Assembly: GCA_021521415.1 (NCBI GenBank)
Contig: JAIQDT010001122.1
Location: 434,001 to 498,000 of the forward strand
DNA: 64,000 bases
DNA from: Bidens hawaiensis
Lineage: Eukaryota > Streptophyta > Magnoliopsida > Asterales > Asteraceae
Reading direction: 5' to 3'
Shown here: positions 48,669 through 60,013 of the stretch, piece after piece
Layout of the letters: each line of letters begins with the position of its first letter
Position numbering within the stretch: position 1 is the first letter of the stretch
Translations under genes and position numbers: made by a program
Notes under the pieces: generated by a model
Seen by the model: the letters and a program-made list of their open reading frames with translations, nothing else
The model's database searches: none
What the model was told of the DNA's origin: nothing

Positions 48669-50018
48669 TTGATATTTTTTTTGTTTATTATTTTTCTTTT
48701 ATTCTAACAAATTTTAATTACAATATATAGATTTAAGAAGCGGTATTTGAATGAAATCGAACCCCCGACCTTGTGTTTCCTTGTCTTTTTGAACTTATGA
48801 TTTCGTAATTTATTATATATATATATATAATATTTTTTTCTATATACATTTACATACACATAAAACAAATATTATTTTATTTATTTATTCATTCATTTAT
48901 ATTTTCTTTTCCAAACCTATCTAGCTTAAAGAACCAAATAAATTCTCCCATGATATATATATATATATATATGAATATTTTTTATATAATTAATATTAAT
49001 GTTTCATTTAAACACATATGTAATGTTATTAACACTTAATGCCGGTTAATTATTAGTAAAATTCGTTTACTTGAAAATTATAAATATTGATAAAATATAT
49101 CGCTTATATTATTTACCAAATAATAATATTTACACTAATAATAATAATAATAATAAATGGAAACAATAATAATAAATAATGATATAAAACCCTAAAAGAC
49201 TCCAAATCTTCCAAACTGATTAAATCACAATAACGACGTCGAAACTAATAATATCCCATTAAATCTCAAATAGTTATGTCTTACTATTTCCTTTCCTTAT
49301 TTATTAATTTTACTATCGTTAACAACTAGGACATCTTTATTAGCATATCACGAAGACTTGAAACTTGTCCATCCTCACATTTTAATATTGTCTCATCCTC
49401 GCTAATCCACTCACATAAGGTAAGTAATTCACACCCCCCTTTTTACCGTTTTATATTTTGGCGGCGTTATGCGTTCACAACTCAATCATTTTATTTCACT
49501 ACAATTCCATTATTTGCGTTATATGATATTGTTCAATTAGTTATACGTGCAAATGTGCCTATGTATTTATTTTTATGTTTTGGTGGTTGGTATCTCATCC
49601 TCATCCTCATTAGTATGATCATACGTCGTCGGAGTAGCTCGTTATCTATGTGATTCGAGTGAAAAGACAATTTTTATATTTATTGTTATGCTAGTTGTAG
49701 TAGTTCATATTTATTGCAAGGAATTGTCGTTTTCAATATTATATGTATTCAAAAACCGTGATTACTTGCTCAACTTTATGTTGACGAACTATATATTTTC
49801 GCGCATGGCGCAGGTAGCTGATGGTTGGGTAAAAGTTAGTTAGTTTTATATATTAATTAGTTATATTTAGGTTAATAAACGAATGAACATTGGTACTTCA
49901 AGCGTTGTTTACGTGTTTTAGGACATTGGAGGCTATGGAGCTGAACAAGGATATTTACGGGCTTGGAACGAAGATCAAGAAGTGAAAGATTGGAAGTGCA
50001 CGCATCACGAGGCATTCA

Positions 50019-50428
50019 TGTAGGTTCCGAGCCGGATCTACACGGAATATCTCGTTCTACGTAGGTGCGGAATCCCTACGTAAGACGATACGAGCGTAGA
50101 AGACGATACACGTTAACACGATCAAACACACGTTACAATAAACAAAGACACGTTGTATTGCAACTGGAAACACGTGATTCACTGATCACCGATTACACAA
50201 ACTGAATAACTTGTAAACTCGTACACTTAACTTCTGTCGTAACCTAACAGTTTATATAACACGACAACTTCGCCTAGCATGTTTAGGCGAAGTTGTCCCT
50301 AACTTCGCTTGTTCCACAAGTTCGCCTATATCAGCGAACTTGTGAGAACTTCGCTTACATCCAAATATAAATCCAACTAACTCGATTACAGACACTAGAC
50401 ACTGAACTACTGACATCATGTACCAACA
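50019..50428 (-). repeat. 3' LTR of the copia element
   Basis: 410 bp, TG..CA. It carries the aacttcgcct/aggcgaagtt palindromes (50266-50360) next to the TATA box (minus strand, 50251-50262). Confidence 0.9.
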
Positions 50429-50429
50429 G

Positions 50430-50441
50430 ACTCCCCCTTGG
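50430..50441 (-). other. Polypurine tract of the copia element
   Basis: On the minus strand the 3' LTR is preceded by ccaagggggagt, a purine tract that would prime plus-strand synthesis. It lies 69 bp after the third ORF. Confidence 0.7.
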
Positions 50442-50509
50442 CAGTAGCTTCATATCTCTATCTTCAAGCACCTGTCTTGTAATCTTCAACAATCTTGTAT
50501 CTTTCATCT

Positions 50510-53428
50510 TCAAGCATGAACGCCTTCTCGTACACAAACCGAAACAACTCTTTGATATTTCTTCGCTTCTTCTTTCCAAGCAGGAATATAAAATAGTTTC
50601 TTCTCGTTCAGCACCTGCAGATCAGCTTGAGACAAATTCACCAAGTGCATTGGATCATACACTCTCAGCAGCTCTTGTTCATCTTCATTCTCCATTACTG
50701 CTTCAGCTGTTTCACAATCAACATACCACCACTTCAGATCCTTGAGCACATCCTTGGGCATTTGTTTCATCGGCACTTCTTTTAAACACCGGATCGGCTT
50801 ATACTTCATGATCATCCAAGGCTTGCCATCTGCTCTCATCCCTCTATCTTTATCTTCAATAAGTTTTCCTTTCTGTGGTTTTAACAGCTCGAACTTTTTC
50901 TCCTTTATACTTTCCTTCCAAACAATCTTTCCAATGACCCTAGCCATGTTATCATCACTCCTGTTTATCAACCCCAATCTGGCTAAATCCTTCACTTCAC
51001 ATTCAGGCAACGTATTCAACAATCTCAACAGCCTTTTGAAGTACTGAACACCATCATACCTTTTAATCACAAAGAGCCTCAACTGCTCATCATATATCCA
51101 GCATATAATCCCCTTTTTCGATTCAGCATAACCCCTGATGTTGTAACTTTTCTTGAACATAGTAGGGACCGCCGGTTTCTTAGTTTTTACGAACCACTGA
51201 GCGTAGCCTTCTTTCCATCTTGGCGGCTCTTCCCATTCTGTCTCATCGTTTCCCATATCTTGACCTATATCTGACTTATCAACTTCCGGAATCTCGTGCT
51301 CAACATTTTCCTCTACAATCTCTCCCTCTTCAATCTCACTGTCTATGACAATCTCAGCCCCAATCTTCTCTATCTCTTCAACCGGTAACACATCGTCATC
51401 ACCTATAAACTCATCATCCATCATCTCAGCATCCACGACCACCACCTCATCACCTGAACCGCCAGCTGCACTCGTTGACTCCCCCTGAGATGTGGAAGTC
51501 CCAAGAGCTTGTTCAGTTCTTGGCAACTCTCCACCTTCACCTTTCGATGCATTGGGATCATCGTCTCGATCATTTCGCTTCTTAGTCCTCAGCTCATCAC
51601 CCTTACAGCTCGTCTCCCCCTGAGATGCCAAGAACTGTTTCAAAGCATCAATTATTTTTCCATGTTCGATCAGCAGGGACGACTGTATCTGATTCTCTGC
51701 AACGAGGCGCTGAATAGCATGGGTCTGGATAAGATTTACCCTTGATTGTTCTGCCACGACCCTTTCAAGCGCTGCTATTCGTTCCGAGTCGGATAAGGTT
51801 GCATCGAAATCAAACCTCAGATGTGATATATCTTGAGTGTACTGAGGAGGGATTTCCAATGTAACCGGGACCTCAGAAGTAGGCGTAAACGTAACCGCAG
51901 GTGGTATCGTAACTGACAACCCTGCAGTAGCAACCACAGTCGACTCAATAAATCTTGCGACGACCTCCGATGGAGTAAGAGTTGGAGGTGGCAAAGATAC
52001 AATCTCCGGAGCCGATAGCTGGAATGTAGTGGGTGGGAGGCCGAATGAAGATGAGGTAGCCACCACGGGAACGTCCGTGGCGCTTGGCCTTGTAACTGGC
52101 AATGATGTAGGAACCATGGTCATACCGGACAGTGCGGGTGGAGTGAAACGTACCACCCTTGAGCTCTCACCATCTCCCGAACCTGCACCTATCCGTTCCC
52201 TTCTCGATCTACGAACCAACTGATGTACTTCTTCCTCAAAATCTGAATCACTGTCATCATCGTCTCTCTTTCTTTTCCCATAAATCCGTTCTTGGGTAAC
52301 TAAAATTCGTCTCGCTTCAGCCACTTCATCATCTGACGAATCAGAATCAGTCACCGTCGTAGCTGCCCTAGTAACATTCACACTAGAAACCCGGGCTACC
52401 GAGACCTGTACATTTTCTTCAGGATCAACACGCTCCATATCAAAGAAGCCTTGACCACCAAACGCTGCATCAAGGTCTACATTCTCCTCCGGTGCCACAA
52501 CAGGAGCAGCAGGTATAGCTTGTTGTTCCTCAGGTGGTTGAGGTGCTCCAGCCTGTTGTGGTTGAGGATCCCGAAACTCGTCCCCACGAGCTGGAACATA
52601 CTCTTGGTTGATCAAGTACCCGAATAAAGGAGTATGTCGAGGACGGAGCTCAGGTTTGCTCCTCGCACTGGATGATCTGCATTGAGCGAAGATCCTCTTG
52701 CTGACACTTTCCACATATCTAATTGGGTGGCGCTGAGGTAACGTGGGAGCGACGTGATTCAAGATCATTTGAAGGAATCTTGGATACATCAGAAATCTCT
52801 CACGCGCCACCGCTCGTCTTTGACGATCTATCTCGTAGAATACCATCTGACTAAAGCTGTAACACTTATTGTAAGTCAGTGCAGTCATCGCCGACTGCAT
52901 GGTCGCACCCATCCCGTCTGTACCAGCCTTTCTCCCTGACATACACACGATCATCACGTGCATGAGAAAGCGCCATTGGTCTAGCAAGAACCCCTTGCGT
53001 CTCTGAGTATCCCCCAAAGGACCAGAATATCCCATTCTCAGAAAAGCACCATCTCGGAATGGAGCCACAAAGTCGGTAGGATCGTCTCTCGTTTCATCCC
53101 CAAACTGTAAAGCCACCCTGATCTGTTCAGACGAGAACTGTACTATCTGATTATTGACCGTTGCACGCATAACCGGGGGCTCGACTCGACAGTCATATTC
53201 CACTGTCTGCCAGAAATCTTCTATGTTTGGCAAAGATATCGGCAGTGTTGTGGTAATAGCGTGGAATATACGCGAGCGGAGTAGAAACGTGATGATCTCG
53301 CGGAAATCATCAACACCACTCGCATCCGGGTCCAATGTGATGTACATGTTATGCCCCGGGAAAAACTGTTGTTGGTTATCTCCACCTTCATCACCACCTG
53401 CACCACCTGCTCCAGCTACAGCTGCCAT
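50510..53428 (-). CDS. Third ORF of the Sirevirus-like element, 972 aa, intact
   Basis: The ORF lies between RNase H and the 3' LTR, where SIRE/Maximus elements carry an extra (so-called env-like) ORF of unknown role. Residues about 30-120 (FREIITFLLRSRIFHAITTT, PNIEDFWQTVEYD, ATVNNQIVQFSSEQIRVALQ) match what I recall of the N-terminal domain of these ORFs in Asteraceae elements. Then follow a Pro/Gln-rich stretch (about 285-315), acidic and Ser-rich regions, a basic patch LVRRSRRERIG, a coiled-coil-like segment (about 560-625: SERIAALERVVAEQSRVNLI), an acidic linker, and a conserved-looking end (RWKEGYAQWFVKTKK to VSVCVREGVHA). No signal peptide or clear transmembrane helix is seen, so an envelope function is not supported. 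It has no stop or frameshift although gag-pol does. Start: first ATG after the hairpin-rich leader. Confidence 0.8.
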   Translation of the reverse strand: MAAVAGAGGAGGDEGGDNQQQFFPGHNMYITLDPDASGVDDFREIITFLLRSRIFHAITTTLPISLPNIEDFWQTVEYDCRVEPPVMRATVNNQIVQFSSEQIRVALQFGDETRDDPTDFVAPFRDGAFLRMGYSGPLGDTQRRKGFLLDQWRFLMHVMIVCMSGRKAGTDGMGATMQSAMTALTYNKCYSFSQMVFYEIDRQRRAVARERFLMYPRFLQMILNHVAPTLPQRHPIRYVESVSKRIFAQCRSSSARSKPELRPRHTPLFGYLINQEYVPARGDEFRDPQPQQAGAPQPPEEQQAIPAAPVVAPEENVDLDAAFGGQGFFDMERVDPEENVQVSVARVSSVNVTRAATTVTDSDSSDDEVAEARRILVTQERIYGKRKRDDDDSDSDFEEEVHQLVRRSRRERIGAGSGDGESSRVVRFTPPALSGMTMVPTSLPVTRPSATDVPVVATSSSFGLPPTTFQLSAPEIVSLPPPTLTPSEVVARFIESTVVATAGLSVTIPPAVTFTPTSEVPVTLEIPPQYTQDISHLRFDFDATLSDSERIAALERVVAEQSRVNLIQTHAIQRLVAENQIQSSLLIEHGKIIDALKQFLASQGETSCKGDELRTKKRNDRDDDPNASKGEGGELPRTEQALGTSTSQGESTSAAGGSGDEVVVVDAEMMDDEFIGDDDVLPVEEIEKIGAEIVIDSEIEEGEIVEENVEHEIPEVDKSDIGQDMGNDETEWEEPPRWKEGYAQWFVKTKKPAVPTMFKKSYNIRGYAESKKGIICWIYDEQLRLFVIKRYDGVQYFKRLLRLLNTLPECEVKDLARLGLINRSDDNMARVIGKIVWKESIKEKKFELLKPQKGKLIEDKDRGMRADGKPWMIMKYKPIRCLKEVPMKQMPKDVLKDLKWWYVDCETAEAVMENEDEQELLRVYDPMHLVNLSQADLQVLNEKKLFYIPAWKEEAKKYQRVVSVCVREGVHA

Positions 53429-53474
53429 TTCTGCAACACAAACAGTCTAAGTTAGAGAAACGTCGAGGCAAATC

Positions 53475-53735
53475 ACAAGTTCGCCTGTTACCATGAGCGA
53501 AGTTATGATTTATTCTGTATAGGCGAAGTTAGAGGTGGGGCGAAGTTGGGAACAACTTCGCCTCAACTTGAACTTCGCCTGATAAATGTTAAGTAAAAAG
53601 GGCCAGACGAAGTTAATGATAACTTCGCCTAACCACAACTTCGCCTCAAATACTGTTACATAATTAATTGTCAGGCGAAGTTAAACCTCAGGCGAAGTTA
53701 AGGATAACTTCGCCTAAACTGTAAGTTCACCTGAA
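53475..53735. repeat. Array of AGGCGAAGTT / AACTTCGCCT modules upstream of the third ORF
   Basis: About 13 modules in 260 bp in both orientations, for example at 53521, 53554, 53571, 53620, 53672 and 53706. Adjacent opposite modules form hairpins such as aggcgaagttaaggataact(tcgcct). Confidence 0.85.
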
Positions 53736-54122
53736 TATGAATCGACAACAGTTTAGTCTTTCAAACGATGTGATTTGGTCAATTTGGAGATCGCGGACTG
53801 TTAAACACATGTTTTTGAGACGATCTAGACGATTAATATGATTACAACCACGTGAAAATAAGTTTGAAAATAGGGTGTTAAGGTTTCGAATAAACGAGCT
53901 CGCTAATCGGGTCGAAACGACCGTTGATTAACGCCATTGTCAGTGAATATACGATACAACTTTCCTACACACCTTTAATCACGGATTAGAACTGAGAAAA
54001 ATTAACACAGATGATTCGAGATATAAGTTCGCTTAGGGTTACAGGAAGATAAGTTCGCCGGTTGTAGAAAATAATAACAAGTCTGACCAAAAACTTCTTT
54101 ATATATAGGGTCAAAGTTATAC

Positions 54123-54178
54123 AGGCGAAGTTATGGATAACTTCGCCTATTGCAGGCGAAGTTATGGATAACTTCGCC
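54123..54178. repeat. Two tandem 26-bp hairpins
   Basis: 54123-54148 and 54154-54178 each consist of AGGCGAAGTTAT, GG, ATAACTTCGCC(T). The 12-base arms are perfect with a 2-base spacer. Confidence 0.9.
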
Positions 54179-55313
54179 GATATCAAACTTTTCAAAACAA
54201 ACCCCTATAATTTGAACAATTTGCAATTAAGTTTTAAAACATCCTTTAAAGAGTTAAATGATACGATCAAGACCAAGTAACCAGGTATAAAATCATACAA
54301 CTACATTAGTAGAAAAAATTTTAAAACTAAAGTACACTGGATCAAATTTCAGTCTCAACAGGGACTACCACGTTTTAGAAAAGATCCGAACAGGAATCAT
54401 ACTAATTAAGTGACTGTCACATAGATCCATGTTCAGCTGTATTATGACATAAAGAAACATGTTGTAAGCAGGTAAATAACTTAGAATGGTTTTCATCGCT
54501 TCTGTGATACGGGTTAGGTTCAATTAAACTCAAAACTTAAATGGGCAACATCTCAGAGATTATGATGTCTCCTATCTATTCTCAAAGCGTATTTAGCTTT
54601 CCCCAAGTCACCCCGAGTTGACCTCGACCCGTAGTGTCTGATTAAATAGTAAGTACTCTTCGATCTTTAGACTCTTCTTCCCGTATGACTGGGTAATCGC
54701 TTTTCTGCCTATCATTCGGAAAGATATATGCGGAGACATACACAACTCTTAAGGAGTTTCCACGTAAAATCGAGGAGATTTAGTTAGTATCACTTCTACT
54801 TTTACGCACCATAAAAAGCTAACATGACATACAATGACTGTTCTAAAGTCTTTTAGGCCTAATAACTTCACTAGTTAAGCACACAGAATCAATATAACTA
54901 TCACTTTCCAAGGTTGAATCAATTTTCTGTTAAACATAGTAAAGGAACTTTTTACGAAGTAGTAGACTTGAAAAATAATTTCATCTCCCAAAAAAAAAAT
55001 TTTAACTTCTATCGCCCCGATCAAGTCGAAGTTTTCTGGTAAACGGCTATCCTGAAGATCCAATGGATCAGCTGGACCGACCACATACAAGTATGTGTCC
55101 CTCTAACTAAGTATGAACGACTAATTTTCAGCGAAAGAATTAAAAACACATCATAAACCGCCCCGGTCACTTTCAGTCATCTGGTTAATGGCTATCCTTA
55201 TATTCTACAAGTAGAAATGAGGACCAAACATATCCGAAGATATGTCCTTCAAACTGAGGCAACCGACATAATTCTAAGCGATAATGACGTTTTTTTTTAA
55301 ACGAAAAACACGG

Positions 55314-56528
55314 TTACTCGGGATTGATCATCCCATTTAGCTCAACAAGGTTTTGAAAACGAGTTTTGTCAAACGCTTTAGTGAACAGATCAGCGAAATT
55401 ATCTAACGTATCAACCTTTTCGAGCACAATCAATTTCTTCTCAGCACAATCCCGTATAAAATGATGACGGATGTCAATGTGTTTAGTTTTGCTATGCTTT
55501 ACGGGATTGTTAGTTACTGAGATAGCAGCAGTGTTATCAATGCAAATAGGAGTATGAGTGAAATTCAGACCATAATCGCGCAATTGCTGTTGTATCCAAA
55601 GAACCTGGGAGCAGCAGTTCGATGCTGCCATGTATTCTGCTTCACAGGTAGAAATGGCGACTGAGGTCTGCTTCTTGCACTGCCATGACACTAATCTGCC
55701 TCCAAGAAACTGACATCCACCTGTTGTTGACTTCCGATTCTGATTGCATCCTACATAATCAGAATCTGTGTAGGCGACTAACTCCAAGTCTCCTCCTTTC
55801 GTGTACCACAACCCTAGCTTAGGCTTGCCTTTGAGATATCGCAATATCCTCTTCACACCCTTCAAGTTAGATTCCTTTGGGTTTGCCTGAAAGCGAGCAC
55901 AAAGACAAACTGCAAACATAATATCAGGTCTTGAAGCAGTTAAGTACATTAAAGAACCTATGATTGCCCGATATTGGGTGGGGTCCACGTATGCATCGCT
56001 ATCTGAATCAGCACCCAGTTTATGGTTGACGCAAACTGGAGTATCAAATGGAGTGCTGTCCTCCATCTTGAAGCGTTTGAGAACGTCATGGACATATTTA
56101 GTATGATGAATGAACATCCCATCTTTCTTCTGATCAACCCGCAGTCCTAAAAAGAAAGTTAGTTCACCCATAGCACTCATTTCAAACCTCTTTTTCATGA
56201 CGGCCTCAAATTCCTGACACATGGCGACTTTTGATGCAACAAAGATGATGTCGTCCACATAGACTTGCACCAGAAGAAAGTCGCTTCCTTTTCTCTTAAA
56301 GAACAGTGTGCTATCGATCTTTCCCCTTTCAAATTCATTCTCAAGCAAGTAATCAGATAGAGTTGCGTACCAAGCACGAGGGGCCTGATGTAGCCCATAT
56401 AGCGCTTTACTTAGCTTGTACACGTGATCAGGAAAGTCTGGGTCAGGAAAACCCGGAGGTTGCTCAACGTACACTACCTCATCGACTTTACCGTTAAGAA
56501 ACGCACTCTTCACGTCTAACTGGAACAC
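55314..56528 (-). pseudogene. Copia reverse transcriptase (part) and RNase H
   Basis: The RT reads [33 protein letters not shown] and the catalytic YVDD (VQVYVDDIIFVASK). RNase H reads AYTDSDYVGCNQNRKSTTGG, AISTCEAEYMAAS and HIDIRHHFIRDC. The frame ends after KAFDKTRFQNLVELNGMINP. It is out of frame with the upstream integrase/RT start: one base is missing near 56520, in what should read MKVFQLDVK. Together the two enzymes copy the element RNA into DNA and remove the RNA strand. Otherwise well preserved. Confidence 0.9.
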
Positions 56529-58600
56529 CTCATCTCCTTGTGTGCAGCAAATGCCAAAAACAATCGAATCGCTTCTAATCTCGCCACAGGAGCAAACACT
56601 TCATTATAGTCGATCCCCTCTTGCTGATTAAAACCTTTTACAACCAGCCTCGCCTTGTTCCTGATAATTATCTCTTTTTCATCTCTCTTGCATTTGAAAA
56701 CCCATTTGGTGCCAATCGCATGCACATTCTTCGGTTTTGCAACCAAATTCCATACCTCCATTTTCTTGAACTGGGCTAACTCTTCTTGCATGGCTTCGAC
56801 CCACGAGCTGTCCTTGAGAGCCATTTGATAGTTCTTTGGTTTAATCTGGCTGATGAAGCAGGTGTACAAGCATTCGTTAATGATGCATGTATCTTTAATG
56901 CTTGTGTAAACACAGGTGTGCTCATTCAAGTTTTGTCTTGTTTGTACACCGTCGGACAGATCACCTATCAACTTCTCCAAAGGGTGATTTTTGTGAACTC
57001 TCGTAGTCGGAACCGAACTGACTTGTAGATTGTCTTCCAGGTTCGAAGGTAGCTCATCAATGGGTGATTGTTGTTGAGAGTGAAACGGATTGAAGAATTC
57101 CTCTTCAGTAGAGGCAGCAGGGGTATCGACAGCATTTGACGAGGAAGGCTGACATTCATCGTACAGCGGTCTTTGCACAACATTTTCTTCCTCATCATAA
57201 AGCATCTTCGTAGCTATTCTCTCATCAACTTCTGCACAATCCAAGTAAGAAATGTTAAAAGATTTAAAAAGCCTATCATAGTCGAAAGCCCCAGCGGGTC
57301 CCGTGCTTGGTTTTGGTGATTTGTAACTTGTGATATCAGTGTTACACACCACCTCAACCTTGCTGGTCGAAGTATTAAAGACTCGTCTGTTGGGAGTCCC
57401 AACAACATATCCGACTAAAATACCTTCGTCGGCTATTTCACCAAATTTTGAGTTCGTCTTTAATATCGAACACGGGGACCCGAATGGTTCGAGACCACTC
57501 AAGTTAGGCTTTCTCCCATGCATAAGTTCATAACATGTTTTATTCAATCTTTTAACAGTTAAAACTCTATTAAGGATATAACAGGCTGTAGCAACAGCTT
57601 CAGCCCAGAACACCACAGGAAGTTTCGAATCAGCCAGCATGGTTCTGGCTCCTTCAATTAATGTTCTGTTCTTCCTCTCAGCCACCCCATTTTGTTGCGG
57701 AGTATACGGAGCGCTGTACTGGTGGTCTATCCCTTTCTGTAAGTAGAAGATCTCCATCTGATAGTTTTTGAACTCTGTCCCATTGTCACTCCTGATGTAT
57801 TTAACCTTTTTCCCCATAATATTCTCAACCTTGGTAATCAAATTTATTACCATCTGAACCGTTTCATCCTTTGACTTCAAGAAATATACCCAAGAATATC
57901 GAGAGAAATCATCAGTTATCACCAAGCAGTATGATGTTCCACCTAGGCTTTTTACATTCACGGGACCGAAGAGATCCATGTGAAGTAGGTCTAGGGTACT
58001 GACTATTGAATTAACCTTCTTGGTGTGATGGGATTTCTTGTGTTGCTTTCCCTTTTTGCACGATAAGCATTGGTCTTCAAAGTTGAAATTCTTCAAGGGA
58101 ACACCCAGCACCAGCCCGTTCTTGACAATGTAGTTCATTTTTCGAAGATGTATATGCCCCATTCTCCGATGCCATAACTCGGACTCCGATTCAGTTGCTT
58201 TTGACAGAAGACAAGATTCTTCTGTTGCCATCTCAGTTGACCTCATGTCCATAACATACGTATTCTTTTCCCTTGGAGCCTTCATTACTATCCAATCCTC
58301 TGGTATCTTGAAACCAGGATACAGTACGATCGCTTCATTCTTGGTAAAGTGCACAGTGTAATCTTTGTCACAGATCTGCGATACACTCAGCAGATTATGC
58401 TTCAGTTCTTCAACGAAATTCACTTTCTCTAACGTCATTTTACCATTAGTCACCGTCCCAATTCCAGTAATCCTTTCACCACTCTCTCCAGCAAAACTCA
58501 CTCTTCCTCCCTGAACAGGTTTTCATTCGTGTAACAAATCCTTGTTACCCGTCATGTGCCGGGAACAGCCGCTATCAACAACCCATAGATTGTTTGCAGC
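56516..58600 (-). pseudogene. Copia protease end, integrase and start of RT
   Basis: The protease active site WVVDSGCSRHMTGN lies near 58541-58582. A TGA at 58523-58525 cuts it from the rest. Then come the GAG-pre-integrase zinc finger ([30 protein letters not shown]) and the integrase core with its three acidic residues in [19 protein letters not shown] and the E of [11 protein letters not shown]. Next are the region up to [20 protein letters not shown] and the start of RT ([20 protein letters not shown]). The frame is lost by the 1-nt deletion near 56520. The frame is the same as gag, so the parent element made one Gag-Pol protein. Confidence 0.88.
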
Positions 58601-58693
58601 CCTGTTCAACTGTTCCTGCACGATTAAAGCAAAGGATTAAAATCTGGGGACCCAAGACCTATTGGTCTTGGGTCGATACATCCCGTACTTTGG

Positions 58694-59953
58694 CTATCCA
58701 AAGTTAGTATTAGTATGATTTCTGTAAGTCCTAAAAGGATACCTTCTTGTAGATTGACTATGAGGCCATCCAAACCTTCGTGAATTAAATGAATTATTAC
58801 TAATGGTTTGGTTGTTAACAGGGAAAAACTGAGATCGATTTCTTTGAAAACCTGGATTAGTCCAATATCTGAACTTTGATGAATTTTCATTTTTACAATT
58901 ATAGTAATTACCGTTAGTTCTATTCTCAGTTTTTGAAGGCCTCATACCTCTGAATCTCTGCTTCAGAGGGCAATCAGCAATCAGGTGTCCTAATTGATTG
59001 CATCTGAAACAACTTTTGTGTTCAACTTTCGTATCAATAGTTGTTTTAGATGTTGAGGCTGCATTAATGCCCATTTGTCTAACATATGGTGGGACATACG
59101 GGTTTAGTGGAGAATTCTTTTCAGTTGTTTTATTTTCCTCTCCACGTTTTGGTAACACTGCCTCTTGTTTTGTCTCACTCGACTCGGATGACTTGTCCGA
59201 ATTTGATGAGACAGGACTAGGAACAGAAATCTTAACATTAGAAACAGGCTTACTCGTTTCGCCTTTACTAACTTCTGGATCTTTGATCGTAACCTTAACC
59301 GGAACTGTCTGGCCAATTTCAACATCAACGAATTTCTGATTACTAGGATCATAAGTGTAGTTATGATTATAAGGTGGTGGAACTTCATTATATCCAATTC
59401 CTCCCATTTTAACTGGGGAACGTTGATCACTTACAAGGTGATCAAGTATAGCAGAGGAATTTCTAAATTGCTCAAGTTTTCTGTTTAGTTCCACCACTTT
59501 CACCTGGTGATCAGCTATCTGTTTATCCCTTTCAACTATTAGTTTGGTTTTCTCTTCTAACACTTCATAGCTAAGATCAATTACTTGTATTTTTTCAGCT
59601 AGACTGGCTTTAAGACTTCTGATATCTTTCTCACTAGCTTTTATTTTTACTTTGTAACTGTTTTCTCTAGCTTTAGTGTAATGATGATCTTCTTTTAATG
59701 TTTTAAACTGAGCATCCAAACTAACAAACTGATCAGTTATTGTTGCCAATTGTTCAGACAGATTTTCACATTTCGTACAAGGGAGTTTAGTACTTACCTC
59801 GGAGAGCTGATCTGTCACTTCTGCCATGTAAGCTTGATTTTCTCCAGTTAGTTTCTCACTTCCTGCAGTTTCGATGTTCGCTAAATTGGCCTGTTCGAAC
59901 ACTTCCTCAACATGCAGATTCCAATTGTATTCCCCGTTCTGTCTGGATATCAT
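58694..59953 (-). pseudogene. Second Gag-like region with coiled coil and second zinc knuckle
   Basis: In the same frame as gag, after its TGA at 60014-60016. Residues about 45-165 form a long heptad-like helix (CENLSEQLATITDQFVSLDA to VVELNRKLEQF). A linker rich in Ser/Pro/Lys follows, then a second CCHC knuckle (CFRCNQLGHLIADC) and an Asn/Arg-rich end. Sirevirus Gags are known to be long with a coiled coil, and this fits. It is bounded downstream by TAG at 58694-58696, with TAA at 58637-58639 before the protease. Either these stops are decay or one is a recoding site; four in series favours decay. Confidence 0.75.
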
Positions 59954-60013
59954 CGCCCTATTCTCACTACTTCCACCACTCTGTTGTGTAGACCTGTTCT
60001 GACTACGTTCAAC

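Larger units (their letters stand above)
47715..49818 (+). mobile_element. Chromovirus-like LTR, 5' part, cut by gypsy element 3
   Basis: It begins TGTAACATTCGTCAAATTCGG, matching the reverse complement of the U3 ends of the solo LTRs at 17903 and 35614. TATA at 48241-48248. Near 49390-49470 (actcaca..gtaagtaattcacaccccccttttt) it matches the U5 part of those solo LTRs. No U5 end (GGTGTTACA) occurs before 49819, where gypsy element 3 starts, so the LTR is interrupted there. Confidence 0.6.
53429..55313 (-). other. Noncoding region between RNase H and the third ORF
   Basis: AT-rich and without ORFs. Two clusters of palindromic modules lie on the side nearest the third ORF (53475-53735 and 54025-54180). 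The remainder (54190-55313) shows no structure I can name. It may contain the splice acceptor or promoter for the third ORF (inference). Confidence 0.55.

Noticed and set aside
53475..53735. CRISPR-like repeat array
   Set aside because: Spacing is irregular, modules lie in both orientations, and the array is inside a plant retrotransposon.
54123..54178. ATAACTTCG arms resemble loxP recombination sites
   Set aside because: The spacer is 2 bases instead of 8, the outer arm differs, and the motif is one of many variants in the element. The likeness is accidental.
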